A stretch of DNA of 64,000 nucleotides from positions 14,325-78,324 of the forward strand of contig CAVCUP010000013.1 of assembly GCA_963605405.1 (NCBI GenBank). The letters run 5' to 3'. The stretch comes from Paratractidigestivibacter sp963605405 (GTDB taxonomy: Bacteria > Actinomycetota > Coriobacteriia > Coriobacteriales > Atopobiaceae). Shown here piece after piece: positions 9,799-19,036 of this stretch. How positions within the stretch are numbered: position 1 is the stretch's first letter; every line of letters starts with the position of its first letter. A program made the translations under genes and the position numbers. The notes beneath the pieces were generated by a model. The model did not search any database. It saw only the letters and a program-made list of their open reading frames with translations, and was not told the DNA's origin.

Positions 9799-10066
9799 AC
9801 AGACGCACCTCCGCACTACGGCGGCCATACATCCAAAGGTCCCCATGATTATCGCTGCAAAGAAGCCGCAGGCAGAATGCCCGCTGGTCCAGATGCTGCT
9901 GCGGTTGAGTTCGTTTGAGGTGTATGTGCCGCTGCAACTTACCTATCAAGATGAACAAATAATAACCCAGCTAGCACAGAGGGGGGACATTAATCACGGA
10001 TTCAGCCATACGCCACATGCGGCGGCACGCGTGGCTCAGGGTTCCGGCGTCTCTCGCCATAAGCAT

Positions 10067-10102
10067 GCCGGCCGGCAAGCCCCTAAGGATTTGCCGGCCG
10101 GC
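10067..10102. terminator. Stem-loop downstream of rho
   Basis: A perfect 12-bp stem, GCCGGCCGGCAA with TTGCCGGCCGGC, has a 12-nt loop and lies 37 bases past the rho stop. It has no U-tract, so it may be a 3' stabiliser rather than an intrinsic terminator. The rest of 9799-10138 shows no gene. Confidence 0.5.
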
Positions 10103-10138
10103 GTCTCTAATGCCTAAAACTAAGTAACTCAGCAAAAG

Positions 10139-12445
10139 CTAGGCTGTATAGTCGGCCTGCTGGGCCTTCTTCGCGCTCTTGATGAGGAACTCGCGGTTGT
10201 CCTTTGTGCCCTTCAGGCCCTTGACCAGTGCGTTCGCGGCTCGCTCGGTGTTGTTCATGTTCGCGAGAACACGGCGAATGCCCCAAATAAACGGCTGGTA
10301 CTCGGCGGAAAGAAGCAGCTCCTCGTTGCGTGTGCCGGAGCTCACGGGGTCGATGGCGGGGAAAATGCGGCGGTCGGCGAGGTCCCGGTCGAGCTTGAGC
10401 TCCATGTTGCCGGTTCCCTTGAACTCCTCGAAGATAACCTCATCCATCTTCGAGCCCGTATCGACGAGGGCGGAAGCGAGAATCGTGAGAGACCCACCGT
10501 TCTCGATGTTGCGCGCGGCGCCGAGGAACTTCTTGGGCGGGTAGAGAGCCGCCGAGTCTACGCCGCCGGAGAGGATGCGCCCGCTCGCGGGCTGGGCCAG
10601 GTTGTACGCGCGGGCAAGTCGGGTAATGGAGTCGAGCACCACCACGACGTCCTCCCCCATCTCCACCAGTCGCTTCGCGTGCTCGATAACAAGCTCAGAG
10701 ACGTGGGTGTGGTTGTCGGCGGGCATATCGAAGGTCGAGGCCACGACCACGCCCTTGATGGAGCGCTCCATGTCCGTGACCTCCTCGGGGCGCTCGTCGA
10801 CGAGCAGGCAGAAAAGATGCACCTCGGGGTTATTGGCCGCTATGGACTGGCAGATTTTTTTGAGGACGGTGGTCTTGCCCGCCTTCGGAGGCGAGACGAT
10901 AAGGCCGCGCTGGCCCTTTCCGATGGGGCTCACGAGGTCGATGGCGCGGCCCGTGATGGAGTCCTTGCCGTGCTCCATGATCAGCGGCTCGTTGGGGAAC
11001 ACGGGCGTGAGGTCGCGGAAGCGCGGACGGGACTTGAGGTTCTCGGCGGGTCCGCCGTTGACGGTCGCGACCTTAACGAGCGGCGGGTACTTGGCGTTGC
11101 CGCGACCGGGGCCGACGGTGCCGGCCACACGGTCGCCGGGACGAAGACCGAGGTTGCGAATCATCGTCTGGTGGACGAAGCAGTCGTCGTCGCCGGCCAT
11201 GTAGTTGCCGGTGCGCAGCCAGCCGAAGCCCTCGTTGCCGACCTCGAGGATGCCGTCCACGGAACGGAAGCCCTCGGCACGGGCGGCCGCGCTGTAGACG
11301 GCCTCGACGAGCTCGGCCTTACGGAGGCCGACGTAGTCGACATTGAGCTCGGCCGCCTTGGAGCGAAGGTCGGCGACCTTCATGGCGTTCGCGTCCTCGA
11401 GCGTGAGGGACGGCTCGGTGTTGAAGTCGTTCTTGCGGTTCTTGCGGTTCTTGCGGCTGTTGCGGCCGCCGTTCTGCGGCTCGTTGCCGCTGCGGTCGTT
11501 GCCTCGATCGTTGTGGCCCCGGTCCTTCTTGCGCGCTTGGCCCTGCCCCGGGTGCGCGCCCTGCGCGGGCTGCTCGGTCTGGGCAGGCTGTGCGGATCGG
11601 CCGTCAGACGCAGGCTGCTCGGACGTCGTGCCCTGGTCGGGTGAGGCCCCCTGCTGCTCGTTGCCTTCGGCGGACGTCTGCTGCTGAGCCTTCGCCTTAC
11701 GGCCTCGGCGCCTGCGCATGGCGCCCTCGGAATCTGCAGCGCCGGCATCGCCGGGGACGGCGACGGCGTCGGCTGCGGCCTCTGGAGAAGGCGCGATCCT
11801 AACCGCAGGGGGCTCGGAAGGAACGGAAGAGGCCTGGGTCGCCTCCTGAACCGTGCGGTTCAGCTCCTCGATGGACGGCTCCGCCGGCTCATCGATGCCC
11901 TGGGCCGGAGCCTCCGGGGACTCGACCGGTTGCTTCGAGTCCTCCTGGGGCTTCGCCTTCTTGGGACGGCCGGGCCGGCGCTTGGGCTTCTCGGGAAGAG
12001 GAGCCGCATCCGTAGCTTGACCGGATGCAACGGCCATGCCTTCGGAATCAGAAGCCGAGCCTGAATCAAGAGCCGGTTTCTCCGCCGGGACGACGGACGC
12101 CGTCTCCGCGTCAACAGCCTTCACCTTACGCGGGCGACCAGGGCGCTTCTTAGGCTTCTCGGCAGGCGGGACCGCCTCAACGGGCGGCTCCTGATTCGTC
12201 TGGCTCTCCTGCGCCGCAGCATCGGTCTTCGCCTTGCGAGGGCGTCCCGGCCTGCGCTTGGGCTTTTCCGCAAGCTCAGCCCCTGACATCTCGGCAGGGG
12301 CCTCGGGCGCCGCATCCGCAGGCGAAGCCTCGTCGGCGACCTTCTTCTTACTAGTGCGCCGTGCCCTTTTCTTCGGAGCGGCCTCCTCGACGGCGGGAAT
12401 ACCCCGCGTCGAGTCGCTCTCGGAATCGATAGTCTCTTCAGACAT
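10139..12445 (-). CDS. rho: Transcription termination factor Rho with AT-hook N-terminal extension
   Basis: A 768-residue Rho, a hexameric RNA-dependent ATPase that ends transcription. The conserved enzyme occupies about residues 345-768: the Rho N-domain (LEDANAMKVADLRSKA), the RNA-binding OB fold (GYLRTGN-like GFGWLRTGN), the P-loop PPKAGKTTVLKKI, VLLVDERPEEVTDME-like CLLVDERPEEV, and the Q/R-loops near GGSLTILASALVDTGSKMD. The first 340 residues are Ala/Glu/Pro-rich and basic. They carry three AT-hook-like cores: RRPGRPRK (about 64-71), KRPGRPRK (about 100-107) and RRPGRPKK (about 156-163), plus a basic RRRRGRK patch near 244. E. coli Rho is only about 419 residues. The ATG at 12445 is chosen because AGAGG lies ahead of it and the upstream frame is not protein-like. 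Confidence 0.96.
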   Translation of the reverse strand: MSEETIDSESDSTRGIPAVEEAAPKKRARRTSKKKVADEASPADAAPEAPAEMSGAELAEKPKRRPGRPRKAKTDAAAQESQTNQEPPVEAVPPAEKPKKRPGRPRKVKAVDAETASVVPAEKPALDSGSASDSEGMAVASGQATDAAPLPEKPKRRPGRPKKAKPQEDSKQPVESPEAPAQGIDEPAEPSIEELNRTVQEATQASSVPSEPPAVRIAPSPEAAADAVAVPGDAGAADSEGAMRRRRGRKAKAQQQTSAEGNEQQGASPDQGTTSEQPASDGRSAQPAQTEQPAQGAHPGQGQARKKDRGHNDRGNDRSGNEPQNGGRNSRKNRKNRKNDFNTEPSLTLEDANAMKVADLRSKAAELNVDYVGLRKAELVEAVYSAAARAEGFRSVDGILEVGNEGFGWLRTGNYMAGDDDCFVHQTMIRNLGLRPGDRVAGTVGPGRGNAKYPPLVKVATVNGGPAENLKSRPRFRDLTPVFPNEPLIMEHGKDSITGRAIDLVSPIGKGQRGLIVSPPKAGKTTVLKKICQSIAANNPEVHLFCLLVDERPEEVTDMERSIKGVVVASTFDMPADNHTHVSELVIEHAKRLVEMGEDVVVVLDSITRLARAYNLAQPASGRILSGGVDSAALYPPKKFLGAARNIENGGSLTILASALVDTGSKMDEVIFEEFKGTGNMELKLDRDLADRRIFPAIDPVSSGTRNEELLLSAEYQPFIWGIRRVLANMNNTERAANALVKGLKGTKDNREFLIKSAKKAQQADYTA

Positions 12446-13179
12446 TGAGTGCCTCTCTATAAATAAATGAACCATGCGACAAATCAAGGCGTGCCGCACG
12501 CCATGAGCGCAAAATCAAAAACAAAATGTGAGCAATCAAGATGATTATGCCCGAGGAACAGCTAAAGCACCCCCGAACAGGTCGAACTATAGCAGTTACC
12601 CTGCGGATACGCAAACAAGGGGCATAGATTCCGATGTGCCCCGAACGCAATGAGGCAACGCATGAACCGATTAAGCCAATATGGCCAATGACCACGCATA
12701 TAAGCCGGGCCTTCGACAGCTCGCGGGACGCGAAAATTTGAGACGGCGGCAGTTTTTTGCAGGTGCCCCGAGTAGACCCGCGCCCAGGAATCGAAGAGCC
12801 GCAGGTAAACGCGCCACTCGGAATTCGTCCGCATGGGCCGAGCGGCAAAACTGCCGCCGTCGCCGTTTTAGCAGGTGTCGGCGAGGCCGAATGGCTCAAG
12901 CCATGGGCCATAAACGCCAGACACAGCCTCAAAAACCGCCAACGGCCGCAGCTTATCCGAGAAGAACACGGGACCCGCGTCGCTCGCACTTCTTCCACCT
13001 GCGAATCTGCAAAAAAGCGTGCATGCAACCGCGTCAACAGCTCCCGCAGCCGCTAAAGAACGGGGAGATGTCGATCACATAGCAAAACGACGCGCCGGCA
13101 AGCAAGCAAACGAATCGAAAAAACAGCACACGCGCGTCATTTCGGGGAGGCATGCCCCGTTAAGCGAAGCAACAGAGAA
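12446..13179 (-). promoter_or_regulatory. Long upstream region of rho with a 15-bp inverted repeat
   Basis: No convincing gene is present in these 734 bases. A perfect inverted repeat, GACGGCGGCAGTTTT (12742-12756) with AAAACTGCCGCCGTC (12847-12861), encloses 90 bases. Inside it, CCGAGT (12769) can pair with ACTCGG (12816). On the rho strand a related motif, CACCTGC followed by an A-rich stretch, occurs twice, at about 12870 and 12765. A long structured leader would fit autoregulation of rho, but a separate small RNA is equally possible. Confidence 0.45.
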
Positions 13180-13208
13180 GGACCCCGCGACTTGACGCGG
13201 GGCCCTTT
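13180..13208 (-). terminator. Terminator of the double MarR gene
   Basis: A GC-rich stem (GGCCCCGCG with CGCGGGGTC, 7-nt loop) lies ten bases after the stop. On the gene strand it is followed by a pyrimidine-rich CCTTCTCT tail. Confidence 0.7.
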
Positions 13209-13217
13209 GTGAACTCA

Positions 13218-13907
13218 TTATGCCTTCTGCTCCTGAGCGCGCCGCACCTTCCTGCGAACGACGAGCGCCTCGATCTGGGCCTTAAGCTCCTCCGCACGGG
13301 CACGACCGGTCTCGGACAGCGTGACGCTGGTCGTGTGCGCGCCGCCGCTCGTGCGCGTGCGCTCAACCAGGCCGAGCTCGGCCAGCGAAGAGACGCTCAT
13401 AGAGACCGTGGGTTGCAAAAGCCCAAGGGCCTCCACGAGCTCCATGATCGTGAGGGCCCCTTGCTCGGACGTGAGTATTCCGAGAAGGACGAGGTCGCCG
13501 GCCTTGCAGAACACGGAGCCCATTGCGTCGACGTACTTGCAGATGCGCTCAGGCGTGGTTCGGGAAAGGGACTTGCCGCTCTGAATCTGAACCCTCGTGA
13601 GGGTGGAGAGCCTGGCCACGGCTTCGCGACCGGCCTCGGTAATGCTGCAGACGACGTTGCGGCGGTCCTTGTCGCCCTCTCCGCGGGAAATATAACCCAG
13701 GCGCGCAAGGTGGTTCGTGCGGTGGGTCATCGTGGGGCGCAGCGCTCCCTGATACTCAGCGATCGCGGAGGTCTTAACCGGCGCGTCGGAAACCTCAAGT
13801 CTACAGAGAATCGCATACTCCTCGAACGTGAGGCGCTCAGAGGAGTCGATCGACTGCCGAACGATGTTATAGGACCTTCTTACCGACATGAACTCACGTA
13901 AATCCAT
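13218..13907 (-). CDS. Transcriptional regulator with two MarR-like winged-helix domains
   Basis: A 229-residue protein that looks like two MarR-type winged helices joined head to tail. The first half contains FEEYAILCRLEV, the recognition-helix region LRPTMTHRTNHLARLGYI, and the wing GEGDKDRRNVVCSIT. The second half repeats the pattern with LVLLGILTSEQGALTIMEL, LLQPTVSMSVSSLAELGLV and a wing ending in TTSVTLSETGRAR. A normal MarR is 140-160 residues and dimerises; this one may act as an internal pseudo-dimer. The ATG at 13907 is preferred over a TTG at 13922. A TATAAT box (13988-13993, gene strand) lies upstream. The target is unknown. Confidence 0.8.
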   Translation of the reverse strand: MDLREFMSVRRSYNIVRQSIDSSERLTFEEYAILCRLEVSDAPVKTSAIAEYQGALRPTMTHRTNHLARLGYISRGEGDKDRRNVVCSITEAGREAVARLSTLTRVQIQSGKSLSRTTPERICKYVDAMGSVFCKAGDLVLLGILTSEQGALTIMELVEALGLLQPTVSMSVSSLAELGLVERTRTSGGAHTTSVTLSETGRARAEELKAQIEALVVRRKVRRAQEQKA

Positions 13908-13998
13908 GTTCCAACCCCGCAAAAAACTCGAAACTCTTCGCCATGCTCACGGCCCGCTTTTAAACAAAGCGCCGCTCACGCCGATGGATTATACGAAA

Positions 13999-14031
13999 CG
14001 TGCACGGGGGTTTGGGCAACCCCCGTGCACG
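13999..14031 (-). terminator. Terminator-like hairpin downstream of argS
   Basis: A perfect 12-bp stem CGTGCACGGGGG with CCCCCGTGCACG (9-nt loop) is followed on the argS strand by TTTCG. It sits between argS and the promoter of the MarR-like gene and insulates the two. Confidence 0.65.
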
Positions 14032-14076
14032 GTACATAAAATAGAAATATAAATCTCTTTAAAGAAACAGCCGGGC

Positions 14077-15918
14077 CTACATCGACTGCGGGGCGCTCAC
14101 GCCGATAGTGTTGAGCGTGATGGCGAGGACGCGGCGGCATGCGTCGACGGCGGCCAGGCGAGCACGCGAGAGGTCCTCATCGAGCGGGCGCCCGGCGCCG
14201 GGAAGCACCTGGCAGGCGGCATAGAAGGAGTGGAAATGGGCCGCGAGCTCCTCGGCGTAGTGCGTGAGACGGAACGGGGCGCGGTCGCGGGCGCAGGACT
14301 CGATGAGGCCGGGGAGCTCGGCCAGCTTGCGCGCGAGCGCGGCCTCGGTCGGGTCGGTGAGAAGGCCGAGGTCATAGCTCTCGCCGACGGCGCGGGCGGC
14401 GACCTCGTCCATCCCGAGCTCCACGGCCTCGTCCAGCTCGACGCCGGCCGCGCGGCGCAGGATCGAGCAGATGCGCGCATGCGCGTACTGGACGTAGTAC
14501 ACCGGGTTCGTGTTGTCCTGGCGCTTAACGGCCTCGATGTCGAAATCGATCATCTGGTTGTTCGACTTGGCGACGAGCGTATAGCGCGTGGCGTCGGGAC
14601 CGACCTCGGCCAGCAGCTCGTCGAAGGTGACCATGGTGCCCTTGCGCTTGCTCATGCGCACCGGCACGCCGTTGCGCAGCAGGTTGACGAGCTGCCCGAG
14701 CACGACCTCGAACTGGTCGGGGTAGCCGAGCGCCTCGCACACGGACTGGATGCGCTTGATATAGCCGTGATGGTCGGCGCCCCACAGGTCGATAACGTGG
14801 TCGACGCGCTGGAACTTATTCCAGTGATAGGCCACGTCGGAAGCGAAGTAGGTGTAGTCGCCGTTGGTCTTGATAAGGACGCGGTCCTTGTCGTCGCCGA
14901 AGGTCGTGGAACGGAACCAAACCGCCCCCGCCTCGTCGCGGTAGACGTGGCCGAGCTCCTCGAGCTTGCCGAGGGCGCGGTCCACGGCGGAGGTGCCGTC
15001 CTCGTCCTTGTCATAGAGGCTGCGCTCGGAGAACCACTGGTCGAAGTCGCAACGGGCCGTGTGGCAGGTCTCGCGGATGGAGTCGAGCATCATACGGTAG
15101 CCGCGCTCGCGGAAAGAGGCGCAACGCTCGTCCTCGCAAACGGACGCGAGGCCGTCGGCGTCGAGGCCGACGAAGCGCGCCGCGAGGTCGACGATGTAGT
15201 CGCCGGCGTAGGCGTTGCCGCCGAGCGCCTCGTTGAAGGCGTCGGTGTAGGGGTGGGTCTCGGGGTGCTCGTCGTCCTCGTCGGCGACATAGGCCTCGCG
15301 GTCGGCGAGGAGGACCTCAACGGCGCCCTCGACCGTCTTGCCCTCCCCCATCAACTCAAGAATCTGCAGGTAGCGCTTAGAGATCGAGTGACCGAACACG
15401 TCCATCTGGGAGCCGTGGTCGTTGATGTAATACTCGCGCTCGACGTCGTAGCCCGCACGCTCGAGGACGTTGCAGAGGGAGTCGCCGAGAGCGGCCCAGC
15501 GCCCGTGACCGATGTGGAGCGGGCCCACGGGGTTTGCGGAGACGAACTCGACCTGGACCTTCTGGCCGGCCCCGGCATCGGAACGGGCGAAGTCGTCGCC
15601 GGATTCGCGCACGACTCGGAAGATGTCGTTGGCGGAGGCCGCGTTCAGGTAGAAGTTGATGAAGCCGGGGCCCGCGACCTCGACCTTGGCGAGCGCGGGG
15701 TCCTCAGGCAGGTTGGAAACAATGGCGGAGGCGATCTTCGCGGGCGCGCAGCGGGCGAGCTTGGCAGAGCGCATGGCGACCGTGGAGGACCAGTCGCCGT
15801 TGGCGGAGTCTGCGGGGCGCTCGAATCCCATGTCCGCCACATCGAACTGAGGCAGGTCGCCTGCGGACTGAGCCGCCGCGATGGCAGCGCGGACGAGTTC
15901 TTCGAGCTTCTCGGGCAT
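14077..15918 (-). CDS. argS: Arginyl-tRNA synthetase
   Basis: A class I aminoacyl-tRNA synthetase of 613 residues that charges tRNA-Arg. The arginyl N-terminal Add-1 domain covers about residues 1-95. The HIGH motif is VGPLHIGHGRW (near residue 135) with the NP ahead of it, and the KMSKS equivalent is RMSKRKGTMV. The C-terminal DALR anticodon domain includes VYYVQYAHARICSIL. The length matches the family. It stands alone, with pncB ending about 165 bp upstream. Confidence 0.98.
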   Translation of the reverse strand: MPEKLEELVRAAIAAAQSAGDLPQFDVADMGFERPADSANGDWSSTVAMRSAKLARCAPAKIASAIVSNLPEDPALAKVEVAGPGFINFYLNAASANDIFRVVRESGDDFARSDAGAGQKVQVEFVSANPVGPLHIGHGRWAALGDSLCNVLERAGYDVEREYYINDHGSQMDVFGHSISKRYLQILELMGEGKTVEGAVEVLLADREAYVADEDDEHPETHPYTDAFNEALGGNAYAGDYIVDLAARFVGLDADGLASVCEDERCASFRERGYRMMLDSIRETCHTARCDFDQWFSERSLYDKDEDGTSAVDRALGKLEELGHVYRDEAGAVWFRSTTFGDDKDRVLIKTNGDYTYFASDVAYHWNKFQRVDHVIDLWGADHHGYIKRIQSVCEALGYPDQFEVVLGQLVNLLRNGVPVRMSKRKGTMVTFDELLAEVGPDATRYTLVAKSNNQMIDFDIEAVKRQDNTNPVYYVQYAHARICSILRRAAGVELDEAVELGMDEVAARAVGESYDLGLLTDPTEAALARKLAELPGLIESCARDRAPFRLTHYAEELAAHFHSFYAACQVLPGAGRPLDEDLSRARLAAVDACRRVLAITLNTIGVSAPQSM

Positions 15919-16082
15919 AAGTCGTCTCCAAACGTAGAAAGAGTAAAAAAGCCGCTAAATTCTACCAGATGGGCGCGCCCATCGATAAAGGCGTCGTCCG
16001 ATTAGGCCGGCGGGCAATAGCGTCGGAAGGGCGCAGGGCCCCGTCGAGGCCGGATACCCAGGGAACGGCCCGGGACACGGTG

Positions 16083-17573
16083 CTAGAAACCCCGTCCAGC
16101 TCGACCGGAGCCGCGGCGTTCCTCGGCCGAAAGGTCGTGGCGGAGCTTGGCCAGGCCGAGCTCGAGGCCCACGGGATAGCTCTGAGGGTTGAGGAAGCGG
16201 GTGATCGCGGGGTCAAGATGCATGATCGCGCTCTTGCAGCGCTCGCGCGCCTCCTCGATATTCCCGCGCCCGGCCTCGGTCGCGTGCCCATGCTCCACGA
16301 TGCGCGAGAGCAGCTCGCGGGGCTCGCCGGCAAGGTCGTAGGACTGATACGTGTCGAGGATATCGATCATTTCCTCGAGGCCGGGCTCGCGCCCCTCCTC
16401 GCAAATCATGTCAGCCGTGGGGCAGCCGGCGTCGTCGTAGAAGCGCAGGACATGCTGGATGCCCGGGATGGTGCGCTTATAGGCCTGCTCGGAGAGCTTG
16501 ATCACCGGCCGCCAAGGCTCGTCGCCGCCGGCGCGTATGGCGGAGAGCTTGTACACGCCGCCAAGGCTCGGCTGGGGGTCGCAGGTCGCGAGCTTGGTGC
16601 CGACGCCGAAGGAGTCGATGGGCGCCCCCTGGGCAAAGAGCGACTGGATCGTGTACTCATCGAGGTCGTTCGAGACCGAGATCTTCACATACGGGAGACC
16701 CGCCTCGTCGAAAGCGGCGCGGGCATCCTTGGAGAGCTTCGCGAGGTCGCCCGAGTCGATGCGGACGGCAGAGAGCCTCTCGCCGCGCTGCTCCATCTCC
16801 TTTGCGCAGGTGATGGCGTTCTGGATGCCCTGATGCACGTCGTAGGTGTCGAGCAGCAGGCAGCAGTTCTTCGGGCTCGAATTCGCGAACGCGCGGAAGG
16901 CGTCGAGCTCGTTCGTGAAGGCCATGACCCAAGAGTGGGCATGGGTGCCGAACACGGGGATGCCGTAGATCTTTCCCGCGAGCACGTTGGAGGTCGAGGA
17001 GGCGCCCGCGATATAGGACGCGCGCGCGACGGCGAGCCCGCCGTCGGGGCCCTGGGCGCGACGCAGGCCGAAGTCGGAGACGGGATGGCCCTCCGCCGCC
17101 TTGACCACGCGCGCGGTCTTCGTGGCCACGAGCGTCTGGAAGTTCACGAGATTGAGAAGGGCCGTCTCGACCAGCTGACAATCGATGATCGGGCCCATGA
17201 TGCGCACCATGGGCTCGCGGGGGAACACAACCTCGCCCTCCGCGACGGCATCGATGGTGAGGTCGAGCCTGTGGCCGCGCAAATACTCGAGAAAGCCCTC
17301 CTTGAACATCGGCCCGCCGCCGGGAGCCGCGAGGCCCGCGAGATACTCGATGTCCTCGTCCGTGAAGCAGAAGTTCTCCACGAGGTCCGCGAGCTGGCCC
17401 GTGCCGCAAGCGACTCCGTAGCCGCCGCCGAAGGGGTTCTCGCGGAAGAAGGCGTTGAAGCAGGCTTCCGAGGACGCGAGGCCCGACTCCCAGAACCCTT
17501 GGGCCATGGTGAGCTCGTAGAGGTCCGTGTTCAGGCAGACATCGGTCGGCTTAGTGCGGTCGGTGAGCGACAT
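16083..17573 (-). CDS. pncB: Nicotinate phosphoribosyltransferase
   Basis: A 496-residue enzyme of the Preiss-Handler NAD salvage route, joining nicotinate and PRPP to give nicotinate mononucleotide. The N-terminus NTDLYELTMAQGFWESG is the family signature. FRENPFGGGYGV, then VDTYD-like LLDTYDVHQGI, RIDSGDLAKLSKDAR and the C-terminal GVGTKLATC are the PRPP and phosphate loops. The length matches the longer, Gram-positive PncB class. ATG at 17573. The small coiled-coil gene lies directly upstream, 23 bp away, so the two may be cotranscribed. Confidence 0.96.
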   Translation of the reverse strand: MSLTDRTKPTDVCLNTDLYELTMAQGFWESGLASSEACFNAFFRENPFGGGYGVACGTGQLADLVENFCFTDEDIEYLAGLAAPGGGPMFKEGFLEYLRGHRLDLTIDAVAEGEVVFPREPMVRIMGPIIDCQLVETALLNLVNFQTLVATKTARVVKAAEGHPVSDFGLRRAQGPDGGLAVARASYIAGASSTSNVLAGKIYGIPVFGTHAHSWVMAFTNELDAFRAFANSSPKNCCLLLDTYDVHQGIQNAITCAKEMEQRGERLSAVRIDSGDLAKLSKDARAAFDEAGLPYVKISVSNDLDEYTIQSLFAQGAPIDSFGVGTKLATCDPQPSLGGVYKLSAIRAGGDEPWRPVIKLSEQAYKRTIPGIQHVLRFYDDAGCPTADMICEEGREPGLEEMIDILDTYQSYDLAGEPRELLSRIVEHGHATEAGRGNIEEARERCKSAIMHLDPAITRFLNPQSYPVGLELGLAKLRHDLSAEERRGSGRAGRGF

Positions 17574-17596
17574 GGGTACTCCTAGCCCTCGGTTAC

Positions 17597-17926
17597 CTAT
17601 CCCAGGATGTTCATAAGGAGAAAAACGGCGGCCACGCCGACAACCGCGAGAATGACGATCTTCTGTCCGGGCGCCATCTTAAGGTCGTCGTCGGGCTCCA
17701 TGAACTTACGTGCGCTCTCGAGGTCCGCCGCTTCCTCCGCGTGCGCGCGGGCGGCGTCCTCGCGCGCCCCGGCGGCCTTCGCCGCCCGCGCCTTCTCGGC
17801 TCGGAGCTGCTCCAGCTCGGCCCGCTCGCGCTCGTCGCGGGCCGCCTGCTCGCGCGCGGCCTTCTCGGCCCGGAGCTGCTCCAGCTCGGCCCGCTCCTCT
17901 TCGCTCAGCCCCTCAGTTTGTGCCAT
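17597..17926 (-). CDS. Small tail-anchored coiled-coil protein
   Basis: Unknown function, 109 residues. The first 75 are a highly charged Glu/Ala/Arg helix with an imperfect internal duplication (ERAELEQLRAEKA appears twice, about 25 residues apart), likely a coiled coil. A C-terminal hydrophobic helix (IVILAVVGVAAVFLLMNIL) ends the protein, so it is probably anchored with its coiled coil in the cytoplasm. The ATG at 17926 has GGGAG upstream. A strong GC hairpin (about 17959-17977) lies in the leader. Confidence 0.7.
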   Translation of the reverse strand: MAQTEGLSEEERAELEQLRAEKAAREQAARDERERAELEQLRAEKARAAKAAGAREDAARAHAEEAADLESARKFMEPDDDLKMAPGQKIVILAVVGVAAVFLLMNILG

Positions 17927-18067
17927 GGATGCTCCCGGGATCGATTGCATACTCACCGCGCCGGGGCACCCCGGCGCAGTTAACAACAAACGAATATACC
18001 CCTTTGGGGGCCGAGCGGGGACGCGCGGCCTTCTCGCGGATTCACAGGGAGATGGCGAGGCGACGAA

Positions 18068-19036
18068 TCAATCCGTGTGCTCGGCCACGCCCGTGGCGTC
18101 GAACTCCGGGACGAAGCTCTCCGAGACCGTGCCGCCCTCCTGCCACCAGATTCGCTCGAAGCCGAGATCGTCTGCATGGCAGAGCGCGATCTCGTACTCG
18201 TCCTCGGGAACCGTGCCGGAGAGCTCGCCGCCGGCGCGCCGGCAATCCTCGTTGGGCGTGTACTGATTCATGAGCGAGAGATCCGCGCGATTGCCGCAGA
18301 TGTCCCATATACGCTCGAGCGACCCGAGAGTGTTCTCGAGCTGGCCCGGAAGCATGAGATGCCGCACGATGACGCCCCGCTTCATAAGGCCCGTCCGCTC
18401 GTCCACCAGTCGGCCGCCCGCGCTCTCGACGAGCCCGGCCATCGCATCGAGCGCGGCGGCGGCGACCTCGGGATAGTCCGGGGCAACAGAAAGCCGCCGG
18501 GCGAGGTCGGAGCCGCAGTACTTGAAATCAGGGAGCCAGACGTCTACGACATCGCCCATGGACCGCACGGTCTCCACGAGCTCGTAGCCGCCCGTGTTGC
18601 AAACGACCGGCAACGTGAGCCCCAGTTCCCGGGCCGTGAGCACGGCCTCGCGCACCGTCGGGCCGAAGTGCAGGGCCGTCACGAGGTTGATGTTCGCGGC
18701 GCCCTGAGCCTGGAGCTCGAGCATCATCCTAGCCAGGCGTTGCCCGGTGATGTCCACGCCGAAGCGCCCCGTGGATATCCGGTGGTTCTGGCAAAAGACG
18801 CAGCGAAGCGTGCAACCCGAGAAGAAGATGGCCCCCGAGCCGACATCGCCGGAGATGGGAGGCTCCTCCCAGAAGTGAAGCGCGCTGCGGGCGGCGCGCA
18901 CGGAAGACGCCACACCGCAGAAGCCGAGCTTGCCGGCGGCGCGATCGGCGCCGCAGCGACGGGGACAAAGCGCACAGGAGACGTACGCATCCTCGCCGAA
19001 ACCGGCGCGCGTATCTTGCGAAGAAACGACGGCCAC
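18068..19036 (-). CDS. PflX-like radical SAM protein
   Basis: A radical SAM protein of about 322 residues, related to pyruvate-formate-lyase-activase-like proteins of the PflX group. The radical SAM cluster motif is CTLRCVFCQNH (CxxxCxxC). A second cysteine set upstream, CALCPRRC and GKLGFC, could hold another metal or cluster. SLMNQYTPNEDC lies near the C-terminus, as in this group. The substrate is unknown. The GTG at 19036 overlaps the stop of the preceding transferase by one base (TAGTG); an in-frame GTG at 19054 would add six residues. It is likely translated in an operon with that transferase. Confidence 0.85.
   Translation of the reverse strand: MAVVSSQDTRAGFGEDAYVSCALCPRRCGADRAAGKLGFCGVASSVRAARSALHFWEEPPISGDVGSGAIFFSGCTLRCVFCQNHRISTGRFGVDITGQRLARMMLELQAQGAANINLVTALHFGPTVREAVLTARELGLTLPVVCNTGGYELVETVRSMGDVVDVWLPDFKYCGSDLARRLSVAPDYPEVAAAALDAMAGLVESAGGRLVDERTGLMKRGVIVRHLMLPGQLENTLGSLERIWDICGNRADLSLMNQYTPNEDCRRAGGELSGTVPEDEYEIALCHADDLGFERIWWQEGGTVSESFVPEFDATGVAEHTD

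Noticed and set aside
12438..13082. Small genes in the rho upstream region
   Set aside because: Several frames on both strands are open, but they lack good SDs, have Cys/Arg-rich shadow-like composition and overlap the inverted repeat.
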